A stretch of 64,000 bases of DNA from Inonotus obliquus (lineage: Eukaryota; Basidiomycota; Agaricomycetes; Hymenochaetales; Hymenochaetaceae), in NCBI GenBank assembly GCA_032164295.1, contig JAJHTX010000004.1, positions 1,488,001-1,552,000 of the forward strand. Direction: 5' to 3'. The position numbers and the translations under genes were made by a program. Under the pieces are notes generated by a model. That model ran no database searches. It was not told the origin of the DNA and was given only the letters and a program-made list of their open reading frames with translations. How positions within the stretch are numbered: the first letter of the stretch is position 1; each line of letters opens with the position of its first letter. Below, piece after piece: positions 23,587 to 34,230 of the stretch.

Positions 23587-25281
23587 ATGCGCATCGCTGG
23601 TCTCAAGGCAGCCCTGAACTCTGGCAATCGCTATAAATATAGAGTATTGATCTCCCTTGAATATTAGCATCCCCCAATCCTGCTGATGTGAATGTTACGG
23701 TAGCCTCCTGAGTACCTAGTAGACCATTTAGTTATTGGAGGAGGTAGGTAATCAAGCAGCCATATGGAACAATTGATATTTTACTGAAATGAGCATTCTA
23801 GGTGTGGTCGGCTTGGCGGTCGCCCGTGCGCTGACATTGAGCTACCCTGACAAGACAACCTACCTCATTGAGCGGAATCAATCTGCAGGTGAGGAAACCA
23901 GGTAGGCTTTATCGCTATTCGTTCAGAGCCAGATGCCCACTATTTATATTAGTTCTCGAAACTCAGAAGTTATCCATGCTGGTTTGTGCTTTCCATCGGT
24001 AACATATTAGTGATATGTTCTTAAGATTTTCCAGGCCTTTACTATCCGTCTCATTCACTCAAGGAGTCCCTGTGCATACGAGGAAGGCAGCTTCTATACC
24101 AATACTGTGATGCCTCTTCTGTGCCATATCGAAAGACGGGCAAACTTGTCGTAGCTACCGAAGGTCAGAGATCATACATTGAATCCCTCTACAAGAGGAT
24201 CTCGTCTCTGGAATGGCCTGTAGCGCCAAACAGCACGGGATACCCTCCACCAGGACCACCGATTCATACAGAACTGCTATCCGGCGCAAAAGCTCGAGAA
24301 CTCGAACCCGACTTATCGCAAGAAATTTCAGTTGCCCTCCTTAGCCATGAAACTGGCATCATCGACTCTCACACCTTCATGGCGAGCCTCGAGAGAGACA
24401 TCACGGAGTCTGACAACGGAGAGCTCGTTTACTCGACATCAATCGTGCGAGTTGACCCATACGACAAGACACGGTTATCAGCTGGCGCTCCCGATGTTGC
24501 ATTAAAGGAGAATGGATGGGTGGTACAAATGGTCACTCGCAATGCCCAAGGCTCAGAGCCAAGAGAAGGCGACGCATTTCTCGCACGAACTCTCATTAAT
24601 GCATCAGGTCTGTCAGGAAACCTGATACTCAACTCGTTATTACCCTTGGAAAATCGCATTCCAATGTACTTCGCGCGAGGATCATACGCTTCGTACAATG
24701 GGCCAGGCGTCAGCAACGTCAGGCGTCTTCTTTATCCTTGTCCCGATACTGGAAAGAAAGGTGGCCATGCTTTCCAGTCCCTGGGTACACACCTTACACT
24801 CGACCTGAATGGCAAGATCAAATTCGGACCAGATCTTCAGTGGTTTTCGCCAGTTGGGGCTTCCCCTGCCGTACCAGGAGCAACGCCAACTTCCGCTAGT
24901 AATACTTCCGGTGAAGAGACCGAGTCATTTTCTTACGACGAGAAAGATGTCGACTTCTGGAAACAGTATCTTGTTCCGGATGAATCGCACATCGCGCAAA
25001 TGTCAGAAGCAGTTAAATCGTATTTGCCATGCGTAGACGAATCAAAGTTTAAGCCAGACTACGTAGGCATCCGACCGAAGCTCATACCGCCATGGGGAGG
25101 CTTTCAAGACTTCGTGTTCCGGAAGGACAAGTCAACTGATTTCCTGAAAAGCATCGGCACAGGGGACGATCGGGGAGGGGATATGGTAACGCTTCTGGGA
25201 ATCGAGTCCCCGGGCTTGACTGCAAGCCTTGCCATTGCAGAGAAGGTCGTAGCGATGTTACAGGATAAGAGTAGCATTTAG
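23587..25281 (+). CDS. L-2-hydroxyglutarate dehydrogenase, mitochondrial
   Basis: FAD-dependent oxidoreductase oxidising L-2-hydroxyglutarate to 2-oxoglutarate, passing electrons towards ubiquinone. Exon 1 (23587-23643) gives a basic, presequence-like start (MRIAGLKAALNSGNRYKYR). The next exon reads YLVDHLVIGGG, and across the following intron the FAD-binding GxGxxG region is completed by VVGLAVARAL. The signature RNSEVIHAGLYYPSHSLKE matches the human enzyme's NSGVIHSGIYY block. Later come CGKL-like TGKLVVATEG, the substrate-side HETGIIDSHTFM, GVGIRPKL-like YVGIRPKLIPPWGG and the C-terminal LLGIESPGLTASLAIAEKV. Exon 1 is the least certain part: it closes in phase, but the DNA it uses also contains a TATA-like string. 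The stop codon lies only 49 bases from that of the convergent NDUFA12 gene. Confidence 0.9.
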
Positions 25282-25330
25282 ATATCATGGATTATTGGAT
25301 TTCACCACAAGGCAGGAAAACAGTTGAAGT

Positions 25331-26063
25331 CTATCCTCGAGAAGACACGGTGGGCTCCCATGCGTTGATCTTAGGTGCCGCGGTGTTGTACGACCTGTAG
25401 GCCCCTCTTGTCCCCGTTAAGTTCTCGATATAAGGCTTCCAATTGAAAGATGTCAGACAAAACACCCTTGACACGGAATTTGCGAGCTTACCGCCTTCCA
25501 AGCTGGTGTGGAGCTCTGCACTATTGGATCTTGCGTCGGAACATCTTTCCGGATGTGCGTGAGCCAGGAGTGCCATTCTGGCGGGACTTGTGAACCATTG
25601 AAGTTGTTCTGAACGAGTCTGGTTTAAGCGAAAAGGCTTGAAATGAAAATAGAGCAAGTGCACCTGGGAATAATCCACCCAGCGATGACGACCTGTTTTG
25701 TAAACCATCATAAGCCCGTGCCTCGAGACACAATAGCTTGAGGCACTCACCCGGAACCTCTTCTTCGGCGTTGAGATTCTCGAAATATTTGTTTCCGAAT
25801 CTGCACGGTATGGGTGATTGAGTAAAGCAGACGGCTAGTCGAAATGACACGAACTGGTCCCTGCCAACTAGAGTACCACTCTTGGCGTCACCGATGCCAT
25901 ATTGCATGGCTCGAAACCATTCTCTGAGGCCAAGGCGGCGAACGTTCCCTGGATGTGTGCAAAAGCATGGATATTTGAAAGAAATAATGAAAAGGGATAC
26001 GTACGGATGTACCGCGAAATTGAAACCATGATTGATGTAGTTTGAGAGAAGCACCCGACGCAT
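25331..26063 (-). CDS. NADH dehydrogenase (complex I) subunit NDUFA12
   Basis: Accessory subunit of mitochondrial complex I (B17.2 family). Exon 1 from the ATG at 26063 encodes MRRVLLSNYINHGFNFAVHP. The next reads VRRLGLREWFRAMQYGIGDAKSGTLVGRDQ, containing the family block GTLVGxDxxGNKYYE, which is completed by a small exon GNKYFENLNAEEEVPG. A further exon has GRHRWVDYSQ (family GRHRWVxY). The following one has SQVPPEWHSWLTHIRKD (family VPPEWHxWL), and the end is NLTGTRGAYRSYNTAAPK, then INAWEP. These blocks are in the right order, so the family is certain. An in-frame ATG at 26117 would add 18 residues; the shorter start fits the family better. Confidence 0.92.
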
Positions 26064-26192
26064 CGTACAGTAACTCGGAAACAACCGGGCTCTCTCGGCG
26101 TTGTTGACGAACAGCACTAGCGTATCATCTCTGATTCTCTCTCGTCTCTCTTTTCATCGTCCACCACTGCACCGAGAAGTGCAATCATCATC
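26064..26192. promoter_or_regulatory. Bidirectional promoter of NDUFA12 and NDUFA4 homologues
   Basis: Only 129 bases separate the start codons of two respiratory-chain genes facing outward. The half nearer the plus-strand gene is a TCTCTC-rich pyrimidine tract. I see no clear CCAAT or TATA box. Confidence 0.5.
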
Positions 26193-26679
26193 ATGCCGCC
26201 AGCACCTCGCGCATTCTTCAAGCATTGGTTTGCTATTGAGGTGTGTTCTTGCTTATTTTAGAAATGAATGATTCTTAACTAGTTGTTCTTAGGCTGTTCC
26301 TCTGTGTGTCCAATTGAAGTTTGCCACATTGTTGCGCTTCTAACCACAGTATTGTCTTTCAATCAAAGCTATGCAATCATTGGCTTTGCTATCGGCGGTG
26401 CAACTTGGTTCTCCGTTCGTCAGGCTCGTAGCCCAAGTAGTAAGTCTCCTTCCTCACTTTCGTCGCGTACCCACGCTGACATTGTTCGTCTATGCAGTCA
26501 TATGGTCCAAGAGCAACCCGGAGCCGTGGAATACCGTTAAGCAGGATGAATCTATCAAGATGATCAATGTGAACCAGAAGCTGGACAAGAGGTGAGTCCT
26601 ATTCTTCCCATTGCCTCTCGTCCCCCGACCTGGATTGATGATAAACCGCGACGTGCATAGCTGGAGTCGTGACAAGTGA
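26193..26679 (+). CDS. NDUFA4/COXFA4-like subunit
   Basis: Small inner-membrane protein of the MLRQ/NDUFA4 family, first assigned to complex I and now regarded as a cytochrome c oxidase-associated subunit in animals. Exon 1 encodes MPPAPRAFFKHWFAIE. After one or two short introns comes the single membrane helix (SYAIIGFAIGGATWFSVRQA), then the family core NPEPWN within VIWSKSNPEPWNTVKQDE, and MINVNQKLDK joined to the last exon SWSRDK. The NPEPWN block and the length near 80-85 residues identify the family. The exon between the first intron and the helix is short and its limits are uncertain. It shares a 129-bp promoter with NDUFA12. Confidence 0.83.
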
Positions 26680-26925
26680 TGATTACTTCTTCAGTTTTAA
26701 TAATGTACCCATCATTGCGCCATCGCGCAGAATCAGAACTCTTAATGAGTCGTTTTTTTGCTACTGCATACCTGAATGTGATTGGTTTCAGCCGGCCCGC
26801 GGCAACCCTTTCTCCCGTCCCGACCCAGCATGAATGCTTATAAGGCTAACTAATATGATATCTCTTAATCTTCGCCTAGCCCAAGTCCCTATCCCTATCC
26901 TCTTTCTAACCCCATTCGTCTCGAC

Positions 26926-28451
26926 ATGGTGATGCAACTGGACTCTCCACAACCTAGCTTCTTGCTACCCAATTCTTCAAACATAGATGATACTCCCGAA
27001 GAAACTCCGGCGGACGGACTGCCTCTGGTGCCTCCAATTCCATTTGACCTTTTGAGCACCCTAATAATCTCTTTTCAGAGACAAGTCGGTCCTTATGGAC
27101 TTCCTGCGATAATTTTCGGCGGGGCAGCGTTGTGCAACAGTTATAACAATGATAGCTATTTGGAAAGGTATGCGTCCTTTAACTGGCTTCAACCTTTCAG
27201 TGTGGTCTGAGTAGCAGTTAGCCTCATTCCGCTGCGGACAGTGAGAACAGCTTTGCGGTGAGTTCGAAATGTTGAAACTTTCGAGCTAGCTATAACTGGG
27301 TACAACAGGTATGGAATCAACGCGTTTGACACTTCTGCATACTATGGTCCTTCGGAGATCGTTCTCGGCACCGTCTTAAAGGGCCTGGAGTCTGAGTTTC
27401 CTCGGTCATCATACAAATTGGTACTCTCCTTTTCACTCTAGGTTCCACCATGTTATTGACTCATACTACTTTTGAAAAGATAACGAAATGCGGAAGATAC
27501 GGTCTAGAACGTAACGCTTTTGATTTTTCACCAAAGACGATCCGTCGGAGTATCGAACGCAGTCTCACTAGATTAAACACAGACCATCTCGATGTTGTGT
27601 ATCTGCATGATGTCGAATTTGTTGCAGACGAAGTTATGCCGAGGAGATCCGGTGACCACACAACTGCACTCAGTTCGGAAGCTAAACTGTATGGCCTGCT
27701 TGAAGGTCAGGAGGCCAAAGTCTGGGGAGAAGGCGACCAAATAATCCTAGATGCCTACAAAGAGCTCCAGGCGCTCCAATCTGAAGGTGTGGTAAGGCAC
27801 ATTGGCATCACCGGTGAGCTGGGAAGTTGTTGTACATTTGACACACGGGATTCACCGAAGACCTCCTATTCAACAGGTTATCCACTTCCAACTCTCTTGC
27901 GACTCGCGCTTCTCATCCTTCATACGCCACCATTCAAACCTGTTGATATCCTCTTGTCGTATTCACAGTCGAACCTACAGAACTCTGCTTTCGCCGCTTT
28001 CGCACCGGCTTTTCGCGACCGTGCGCATGTTGGTCAACTGGTCTCGGCTTCCCCGCTCAATATGGGTTTACTGACACCCAAGCCTCCTGTATGGCACCCT
28101 GCTCCACCACCGCTACGCACTGTCGTTGCAGATGCTGGGAAGATGTGCAAAGATAAGCAGTGGACTGGTGGTCTGACCGATGTCGCTCTCGGGTATGCGA
28201 TGCGAGATGGCGCCTTGTCCGATAAAGCGGGTGTCGGAAACACAGCGGTGAACGCCGGAGATGTACCTGTCGTCGTTGGATTGAGCACACCGGCTGAAGT
28301 GCATGAGGCGGTCCGAACATGGCGTGACGTGCAGCAAGGAAACGCGTCTGCAATTGCGAAAAGGCAGGATATTGAAAACGAGGTGATTAATATCTTCACA
28401 AATGCAGGTTACTTTGGATGGGCATGGTCTTCCCCTCCTGACGACGTATGA
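26926..28451 (+). CDS. Aldo-keto reductase, Ara2-like D-arabinose/L-galactose dehydrogenase
   Basis: NAD(P)-linked oxidoreductase of the aldo-keto reductase fold, close to yeast Ara2 (D-arabinose dehydrogenase, erythroascorbate route) and plant L-galactose dehydrogenase. After a Pro-rich N-terminus comes GPYGLPAIIFGGAALCNSYN. Three short exons then join as SLIPLRTVRTALRYGINAFD with the catalytic Asp and Tyr in FDTSAYYG. The Lys lies in ITKCGRYG and the His in VYLHDVEF, completing the tetrad. Later SPLNMGLLTPKPP and DVALGYAMRDG line the cofactor side. An intron interrupts HIGITG. It is convergent with the STI1 gene, 183 bases apart. The exact sugar substrate is not proven by sequence. Confidence 0.87.
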
Positions 28452-28634
28452 AGCTTCATGTACTCAGAAGACTTGCGGCATATTTGTATGCCAGTGCCTA
28501 GGTGTAAACTTCTTTCTTCTTAGTGAGGATCATTTTGGGAATTATAATACAGACTACATGTTGTTTGGAACAGGGAAAGTCCGTGACTAGTGCAACAAGA
28601 GAGCAAACTACAAAAAACCATTGCTACTACTATA

Positions 28635-30665
28635 TCACCGCGTTCTGATGATGCCCGCGCTAACAAGTTTCATAATTTTGTCCCGGACTCCCGGGTTCTT
28701 CATATGTTCCTGCAATGCTTTCGGGTCTGATTGTGCCTGTTGCAAAATCGACTGCATCACTGGGTCGGTCATTATTTTCTATATGTGCGCAGCAAGGTTT
28801 TAATATCAGGGAAATTCAATAATGATAAATGAAATGCTTACTGCAATCTCTGGATCCCGCATTGCCCGTTGTACTGTCTCCTCCTCTGATTCGCCCGAGC
28901 GCTGCGCCAATAGCTCTTGGTTGCATTTGATCAGTTGTTGCTGGATCTCCTTTGCGTGAGAGCCATCTTCGTCACGTTCCGCAGCCTCCTGGACAGCGTC
29001 TATAGCTTTCGTGTACTCGCGCATTGAGTACAGCACGGTGCTCTTTCGGAGGTAAGCTTTAACTATCCGGGTGTTGATCATCACTCTTCTTGTAATTAAC
29101 GAGTAACTTACCGAACTTCGGGTCCACCTCGATCGCCTTCTCTGCATCTTTGAGCGCCTCGGGTAGTGCTGCAAGCTTAGTGTAGCAAAGCGACCGGTTG
29201 TTGTAACCTCTCGGGTCCTTCGGGTCACGCTTAATGCTTTCGGTGTAGCTCTTCACAGCACCAGCAAAGTCGCCTGCTTTGAACAATGTATTGCCTTCCT
29301 CGCGAGCCTTCGCGCTCAGTTCAGGATTGATATAGGCCACAGCCTCTGCAGCGGCTTTCTCCTTCTCAGTATCACGCAACTTATTGAGAATGTCCGGAGT
29401 GCGATGCTCTGTCAGTGATTTGTTAAAGAAGCGGATTGCAGCGTCAAGATCTCCCTTGCGGTAGTGTGCGGAGCCAATGCGGCCATACGCTTTCGCGATA
29501 AGTTTATAGTCGGCGCGCAAGGAACGTCCCTCTTCGATCGCTTTTTCGCACGTGGCAATGCATTCATCGTACTTCCCTTGCTCAAATTGAACGGCTAAAC
29601 TTGGGCATTAATTTCCATCTAAATGGCTAGGAGCGCGAAGCGCACGTACCACCCAAGTTGGTCAAGAATGTGATATCTTTCGGCCATAGATCCCATGCCT
29701 TCTGGAAAGCTGCAACCGCCGTCTCAAAGTCGCGTTTGCGATATGCATCACCACCGATCTTCTTCTGCTCCTCAGCAGCCGTCTTTGTCTTCTTCTCTTC
29801 TAACGCCTCAGGGTCCTCTTCTACTGGTTCAGGTTCCGCCATTTGAACGTCCTCTTCAGCTTTCGCGGAAGAAGATTGCGTAGTGGTCGAAGGACCAGCC
29901 GCTGGTGGAGGCGAAGACGAACTAGATTCAAAGGCCGCATCGGACCCTGAACCCTCTGGGCGATTGAATGCTTTCACGTCAATGCCCATCAAAACACCCA
30001 TGACTTCGATGATTCGCGGATCCTGCAAAGCTCCTTGAAGTAGCTTAGGATCCTTTTGAACTGCTAGCAACTGGGGAACGAGCTCAGTTGCGTTCATTAT
30101 ACACATGAAATGTACTTACAGTGTTCATGAAGTTGGAATCCGCAAGGTACTTTGACGTCTTCGGATTGGACGCAACCTTGCTGATCAAGTTTGGATCGCT
30201 GAATATTTTTCCGACCGAGAAAGTTTCTGGGTCGGCTGAATCGGAGGCCTTTGCCTCCTCGACTTCCTTCAGGCCCTTGCGAAGGGCCGGACTATCCTCG
30301 AGCTTAAGACCCTCTTTGTATGCGGCGATGGCCTCGTCCCATTTGCGCACTCCATGCAATGCAGCACCTTTACGGGCATAACCCTTTGACCATGATGGAT
30401 TTGCTTTTATGCACTAATTAAAGTACGTGAGCCCGCAGAAGCAGGAACCAGAACCGGAAGAAAAATGTATACATACAGCCTCAGCATCTTCTAGCGCTGG
30501 CTGCCACTCTTTCTTGCCAGCGTGTGCGGCGCTACGATTGCTATAGAGTACATGGTTTGAAGGATCGAGCTGTATTGCCTTTGAGAAGAGATCAATTGCC
30601 TTGTCATAGTCCTTCGCCGCAAAAGCCTTGTTTCCTTGATCTTTGAGAGAGTTGACGTCTGCCAT
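28635..30665 (-). CDS. STI1: Hsp70-Hsp90 organising protein Sti1/Hop
   Basis: Cytosolic co-chaperone bridging Hsp70 and Hsp90. The start MADVNSLKDQGNKAFAAKDY is the canonical N-terminus of TPR1 (NHVLYSNRSAAHAGKKEW, KGYARKGAALHGVRKWDEA). DP1 follows (IFSDPNLISKVASNPKT). TPR2A is marked by EEQKKIGGDAYRKRDFETAV and FLTNLGG, TPR2B by KAREEGNTLFKAGDFAGAV and YNNRSLCYTKLAALPEAL, then DAEKAIEVDPKF. DP2 ends the protein: MTDPVMQSILQQAQSDPKAL, QEHMKNPGVRDKIMKLVSAGII. The domain order is complete. Several short introns are present. Upstream lies a perfect heat-shock element, consistent with stress induction. The gene is back to back with a Zn2Cys6 regulator. Confidence 0.96.
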
Positions 30666-31010
30666 TGCAGGTGGAATGTTGCGTTGAATACGATAGCAGC
30701 AGGCAGTAAAGCGAGTTTTGGTACTGTATCTCCGGAAGGTTCCAGAAAGTATTGAGTATTTCGACCTGTCTCGATTTGGACGTGTCTGACAATTGTGACA
30801 GTGAGTGACATACCGTGACATGAACGTTACTTGTGACTAGTGACTAAGTAAGAAATAGAAATAGAGTTTGTAGTTCTAAATAGAACTGGATTGTATTTAT
30901 TGATACATAAACTCCGTAATACAGAACATCTCCAGCGCTGCCGCATTTCCCGGGACCCCTCCTTCTCCCTCCTCCTTCCCTCTCTGAGGCCCCTCACCAG
31001 AGGCTGCCAA
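30666..31010. promoter_or_regulatory. Divergent promoter of STI1 and a Zn2Cys6 regulator
   Basis: 345 bases lie between the two start codons. The STI1-proximal side holds the heat-shock element described separately; the regulator side has a CCTCC-rich leader at about 30950-30985. Confidence 0.5.
30735..30747. promoter_or_regulatory. Heat-shock element upstream of STI1
   Basis: The sequence GAAGGTTCCAGAA is a perfect three-unit inverted array of the heat-shock-factor site (GAA nn TTC nn GAA). It lies 70-82 bases upstream of the STI1 start codon, so it may be in the proximal promoter or close to the transcription start. STI1 is a classic Hsf1 target in yeast, which supports function here. Confidence 0.7.
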
Positions 31011-33946
31011 ATGCCTACCACAGACGTCCCAGCCCATATCCAGCCGCGTCTCCCTCCAAACCCTCGCCCAACCCAGCGTCTCAAGCTAGAGCAGAACGAC
31101 GCAAATATAGCATCCGGGGACGATTCCACGCGCTCTCCCACCGTCGAGCGAGATGCTTCTCAGGCCAGACAACCAGCGAAGAGAGCCCGGAAAGCTATAA
31201 ACTGTGAGCCTTGTCGTAACAGCAAGCTCAAATGTGACAGGTCAGTCCGTTTCAAGACTCTTCACAGTCGCTTCGTGAACCAATGGCCCGCTGTATTTCA
31301 AGAGGAAGACCGTGTTCGTCATGTGTACTCAGAGGTCCGTGTATGAGCTTATTGCCTTCTTCGGTGTTTCCTTATGCTTCTTCTCCCAGGCACGGTAATG
31401 TCCTGCTACCAGGGTGCCGCGAACGATCCCGCCGATGATAGTCGGTGCGTCCCTCAATTATGACATTCCAGTTCTTGGCGAAACATTAAATTCTCAACAT
31501 TTCAGCAGCAACAAAATTGACCCTCATCATACGCTTGCTGATATCCGACAGGGATTAGCCAATCTGGAGGCGTATATAGTTCGTTCTGGTGCCGGGCCAG
31601 CATATTCCTCGACGGTATCGAGCGGGGTTGTGCACAGGTCATCCCCTTCAGAACCCGTCGAAAAGTCAGGTCCAGACATGCATGAATCTTCAAGTAAATC
31701 TGTACCTGGAATGCTGGGGCAAAAGGGTCAAGGTGGTCTCTACGCAGGCCCTACTTCAACGGTAACACATTTGCTGAGCTTCAGAACTCCGGAGCAACGC
31801 GAAGGCAGAGATGCAGAAAGCGGCGGGGAAGACTCACGTTCTGGAGACGAAGGTGCAGCCTCCCACCTCAATGATCAAATGCGTTCGTACGACAACGACC
31901 TACTGGAGTTGCTGCCACAATTACATATCATTGACGGTATGCCATCAGCGCTCTACTTCATATCTCAATTCAACTTAATTCAATACAATTTTGCAATCAA
32001 AACAGGTCTTGTCGATTTTTATTTCGAATATTGTAACTGGATGTATCGGCATGTCCACCCCCAATCATTCATTGCCGCATGGAGGAAATTCAAAACAGGG
32101 CAATCCTCCGACCGATTGGTACTGGCCACGCTATGTGTCATCATGGGTGTGGCTATCCGTTACATTCCTGCCCAGCATGCATTGTTAGCCTCACTTCCTC
32201 CGATGCACGAGCAACTCTGCGAGAAGTATTACGATATCTCGCGAGAGGCGCTGAATCGTTATCGAATGGAATCCCGCTCTCTCTCCCTGGAGCTGGTCGA
32301 GCTACTTCTTGTCCGCACACATTATCTGACCTTGTCGAAGAACGACGCAGAAGAGATTTGGGCCATTCGCGGTGAATTAGTGAGCATTGGTACTGCCATG
32401 GGCTTGCACCGTGACCCCGACAAGTGGAAAATGCCTCGTGAGGTAGCGGAGCGTCGACGTTGGGCTTGGTGGCATATTATTCTTCTGGAGCGGTTAGTCC
32501 TCATGCATTGGACAGGAGTCTTATTTTCTGATGTTCTTGAATAGCTGGCAATGCTTTCTGTTTGGGCGTCCACTCTCTATCGCATCGCATCATTTTGATA
32601 CGCGTATGCCGTCTCACATTGACACCGAAATTGATCCAGACGGGCGTTTATTCCTTCCAAATCTGCATCTGTTCCGCTTGGCCTTTATTCTTGGAAATAT
32701 CGTGGACGATGCCGTTTCAATCCGACCTGTTCCTTATGAGCGGGTACAGGAGCGTGACCGCGAACTTCTTGCATGGATGGACGACCTGCCCAAGGAACTG
32801 GACCTTGACGAATACCGATTAGCACGGTCTTTAGCCAGTCCTTTACCCGCAGTCATCCGAATTGCGGTGCAGAGCATTATTATTCGCACAAGCTATTACC
32901 ATATCCGATTCAGCTTGCATAGGCCATACGCTGCCGCAGCGCACGACCTTCAGCGTCGTTCAATAAAGAGGAAAGGGAACACCAGCAATACAATGAGCGA
33001 ACACATGTCACAGTCGTTGGACACCGCCGTTAGCGCCGCAGATAAACTGATTCAGCTCGTCGGACAAGCCCGTACTGATCCGCTTGCCAACTCTTCGCTA
33101 GCTGTTCCTGGACATGTACACTGGGGTCCCTTCCATTGTTTTAGCGCAGCCATGTTTTTCTCATTCCAGCTCATCGAGAATCCCGACCAACCAGGTGCGA
33201 ATCTCTTTCGGGCGAATATCCGCCGAGTTACGGAGATTCTCAGGATGTTGCCTGGTGTGGCCATCGCGGATAAAGCTCTGGACATGCTCACCGCTCTTGC
33301 TCCGTTGTATGAGCCGACTCCACCTGGAGAGACCGCAGAACAGCGTGAGATGAAGAAAAAGCAGGTGTTGGGTAGGATCAAAGATCTTGCTTTTCCATAT
33401 CACGATTCCCCTGCGTACCCCCGATCGCATATCGACTCTCCTAATCGGCGTGGTATGGCTGATTCACCACTTCATGTCAACTCCGTTTCGCCGCCGGCTG
33501 GAGCGCAAGGCATGCCTGCGGTGAATCAGGGCAGTGTGATATCTCCCACTTCACAACTACATTTACCCAACAATGTAAATGGCTCTCTTGATACCCCTAT
33601 AGATGGGCATCCAACATTAGCACACAGCCACCCACCACCTTATGTACAAGCAGTCCCACAGGTACAACAATCAGTTCGGACGGACACACCTCCCGATAAC
33701 ACTTCGTTACAATACCCATCCCAACCTCCGCATTTTGGTTCTGGATTACCACAATATGTACCACAACTACAGCACCCTCGATTACCTCATCAACCCTATC
33801 CAATGCAGGCTCCCGAGTACGGGGAAGCAGCTTATGTCCAGGGCGCAAACGACTCAATGTGGGGAGCTTCCATTGGTTTTGGCCAAGGTGAATGGGTGCG
33901 TTTCTTAAACGTCATGGAGAGGCCGGATATCTCTTCACGCGGATAA
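31011..33946 (+). CDS. Zn2Cys6 transcription factor with fungal_trans domain
   Basis: Fungal-specific transcription regulator; the target genes are unknown. The binuclear zinc cluster starts at about residue 63 with CEPCRNSKLKCDR in the first exon. It is completed across two introns by RPCSSCVLRG and TVMSCYQG, giving all six cysteines. The middle carries the fungal transcription-factor homology domain: FYFEYCNWMYRHVHPQSF, then IGTAMGLHRDPDKW, ERRRWAWWHIILLER, and across an intron WQCFLFGRPLSIASHHFDTR. The C-terminal 170 residues are Pro/Gln/His-rich, typical of an activation region, ending in WVRFLNVMERPD. I set the start at the ATG at 31011; the frame is open further upstream, but that part looks like leader. 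It shares an intergenic promoter with STI1. Confidence 0.88.
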
Positions 33947-34230
33947 CGACTCCTTTCAATCTTTTGCTCTCAGAATTTTATGAAATAGTAGAACTGTCTT
34001 CGTTTTGTTTTACTGTGTTTTCGTTCCTCGCTTCGGCTTAGTCGCGCTTTCGTTGCTCTGAGGTCTCTATATCTGTGTATTGTATGTACTTCGGGTCTTA
34101 TTTCTTTTCTCCTGCTTCTCATTCACTATGCAAAACGACTCGCGACAACGGACGAATGTATGATAAAAACCCTTTCTCGGTCAAGAACAATAATAATATG
34201 CACGAGATCAAAACACTACATGACGATCTA
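33947..34230. other. Convergent 3' intergenic region
   Basis: This T-rich stretch lies between the stops of the Zn2Cys6 regulator and the nucleoporin gene. No credible coding frame. Confidence 0.5.

Noticed and set aside
23631..23641. TATAAATA-like string that could be a TATA box for the L2HGDH gene
   Set aside because: The frame leading into the FAD motif has no ATG downstream of it, and the exon that covers the string splices in phase, so I treat it as coding with some doubt.
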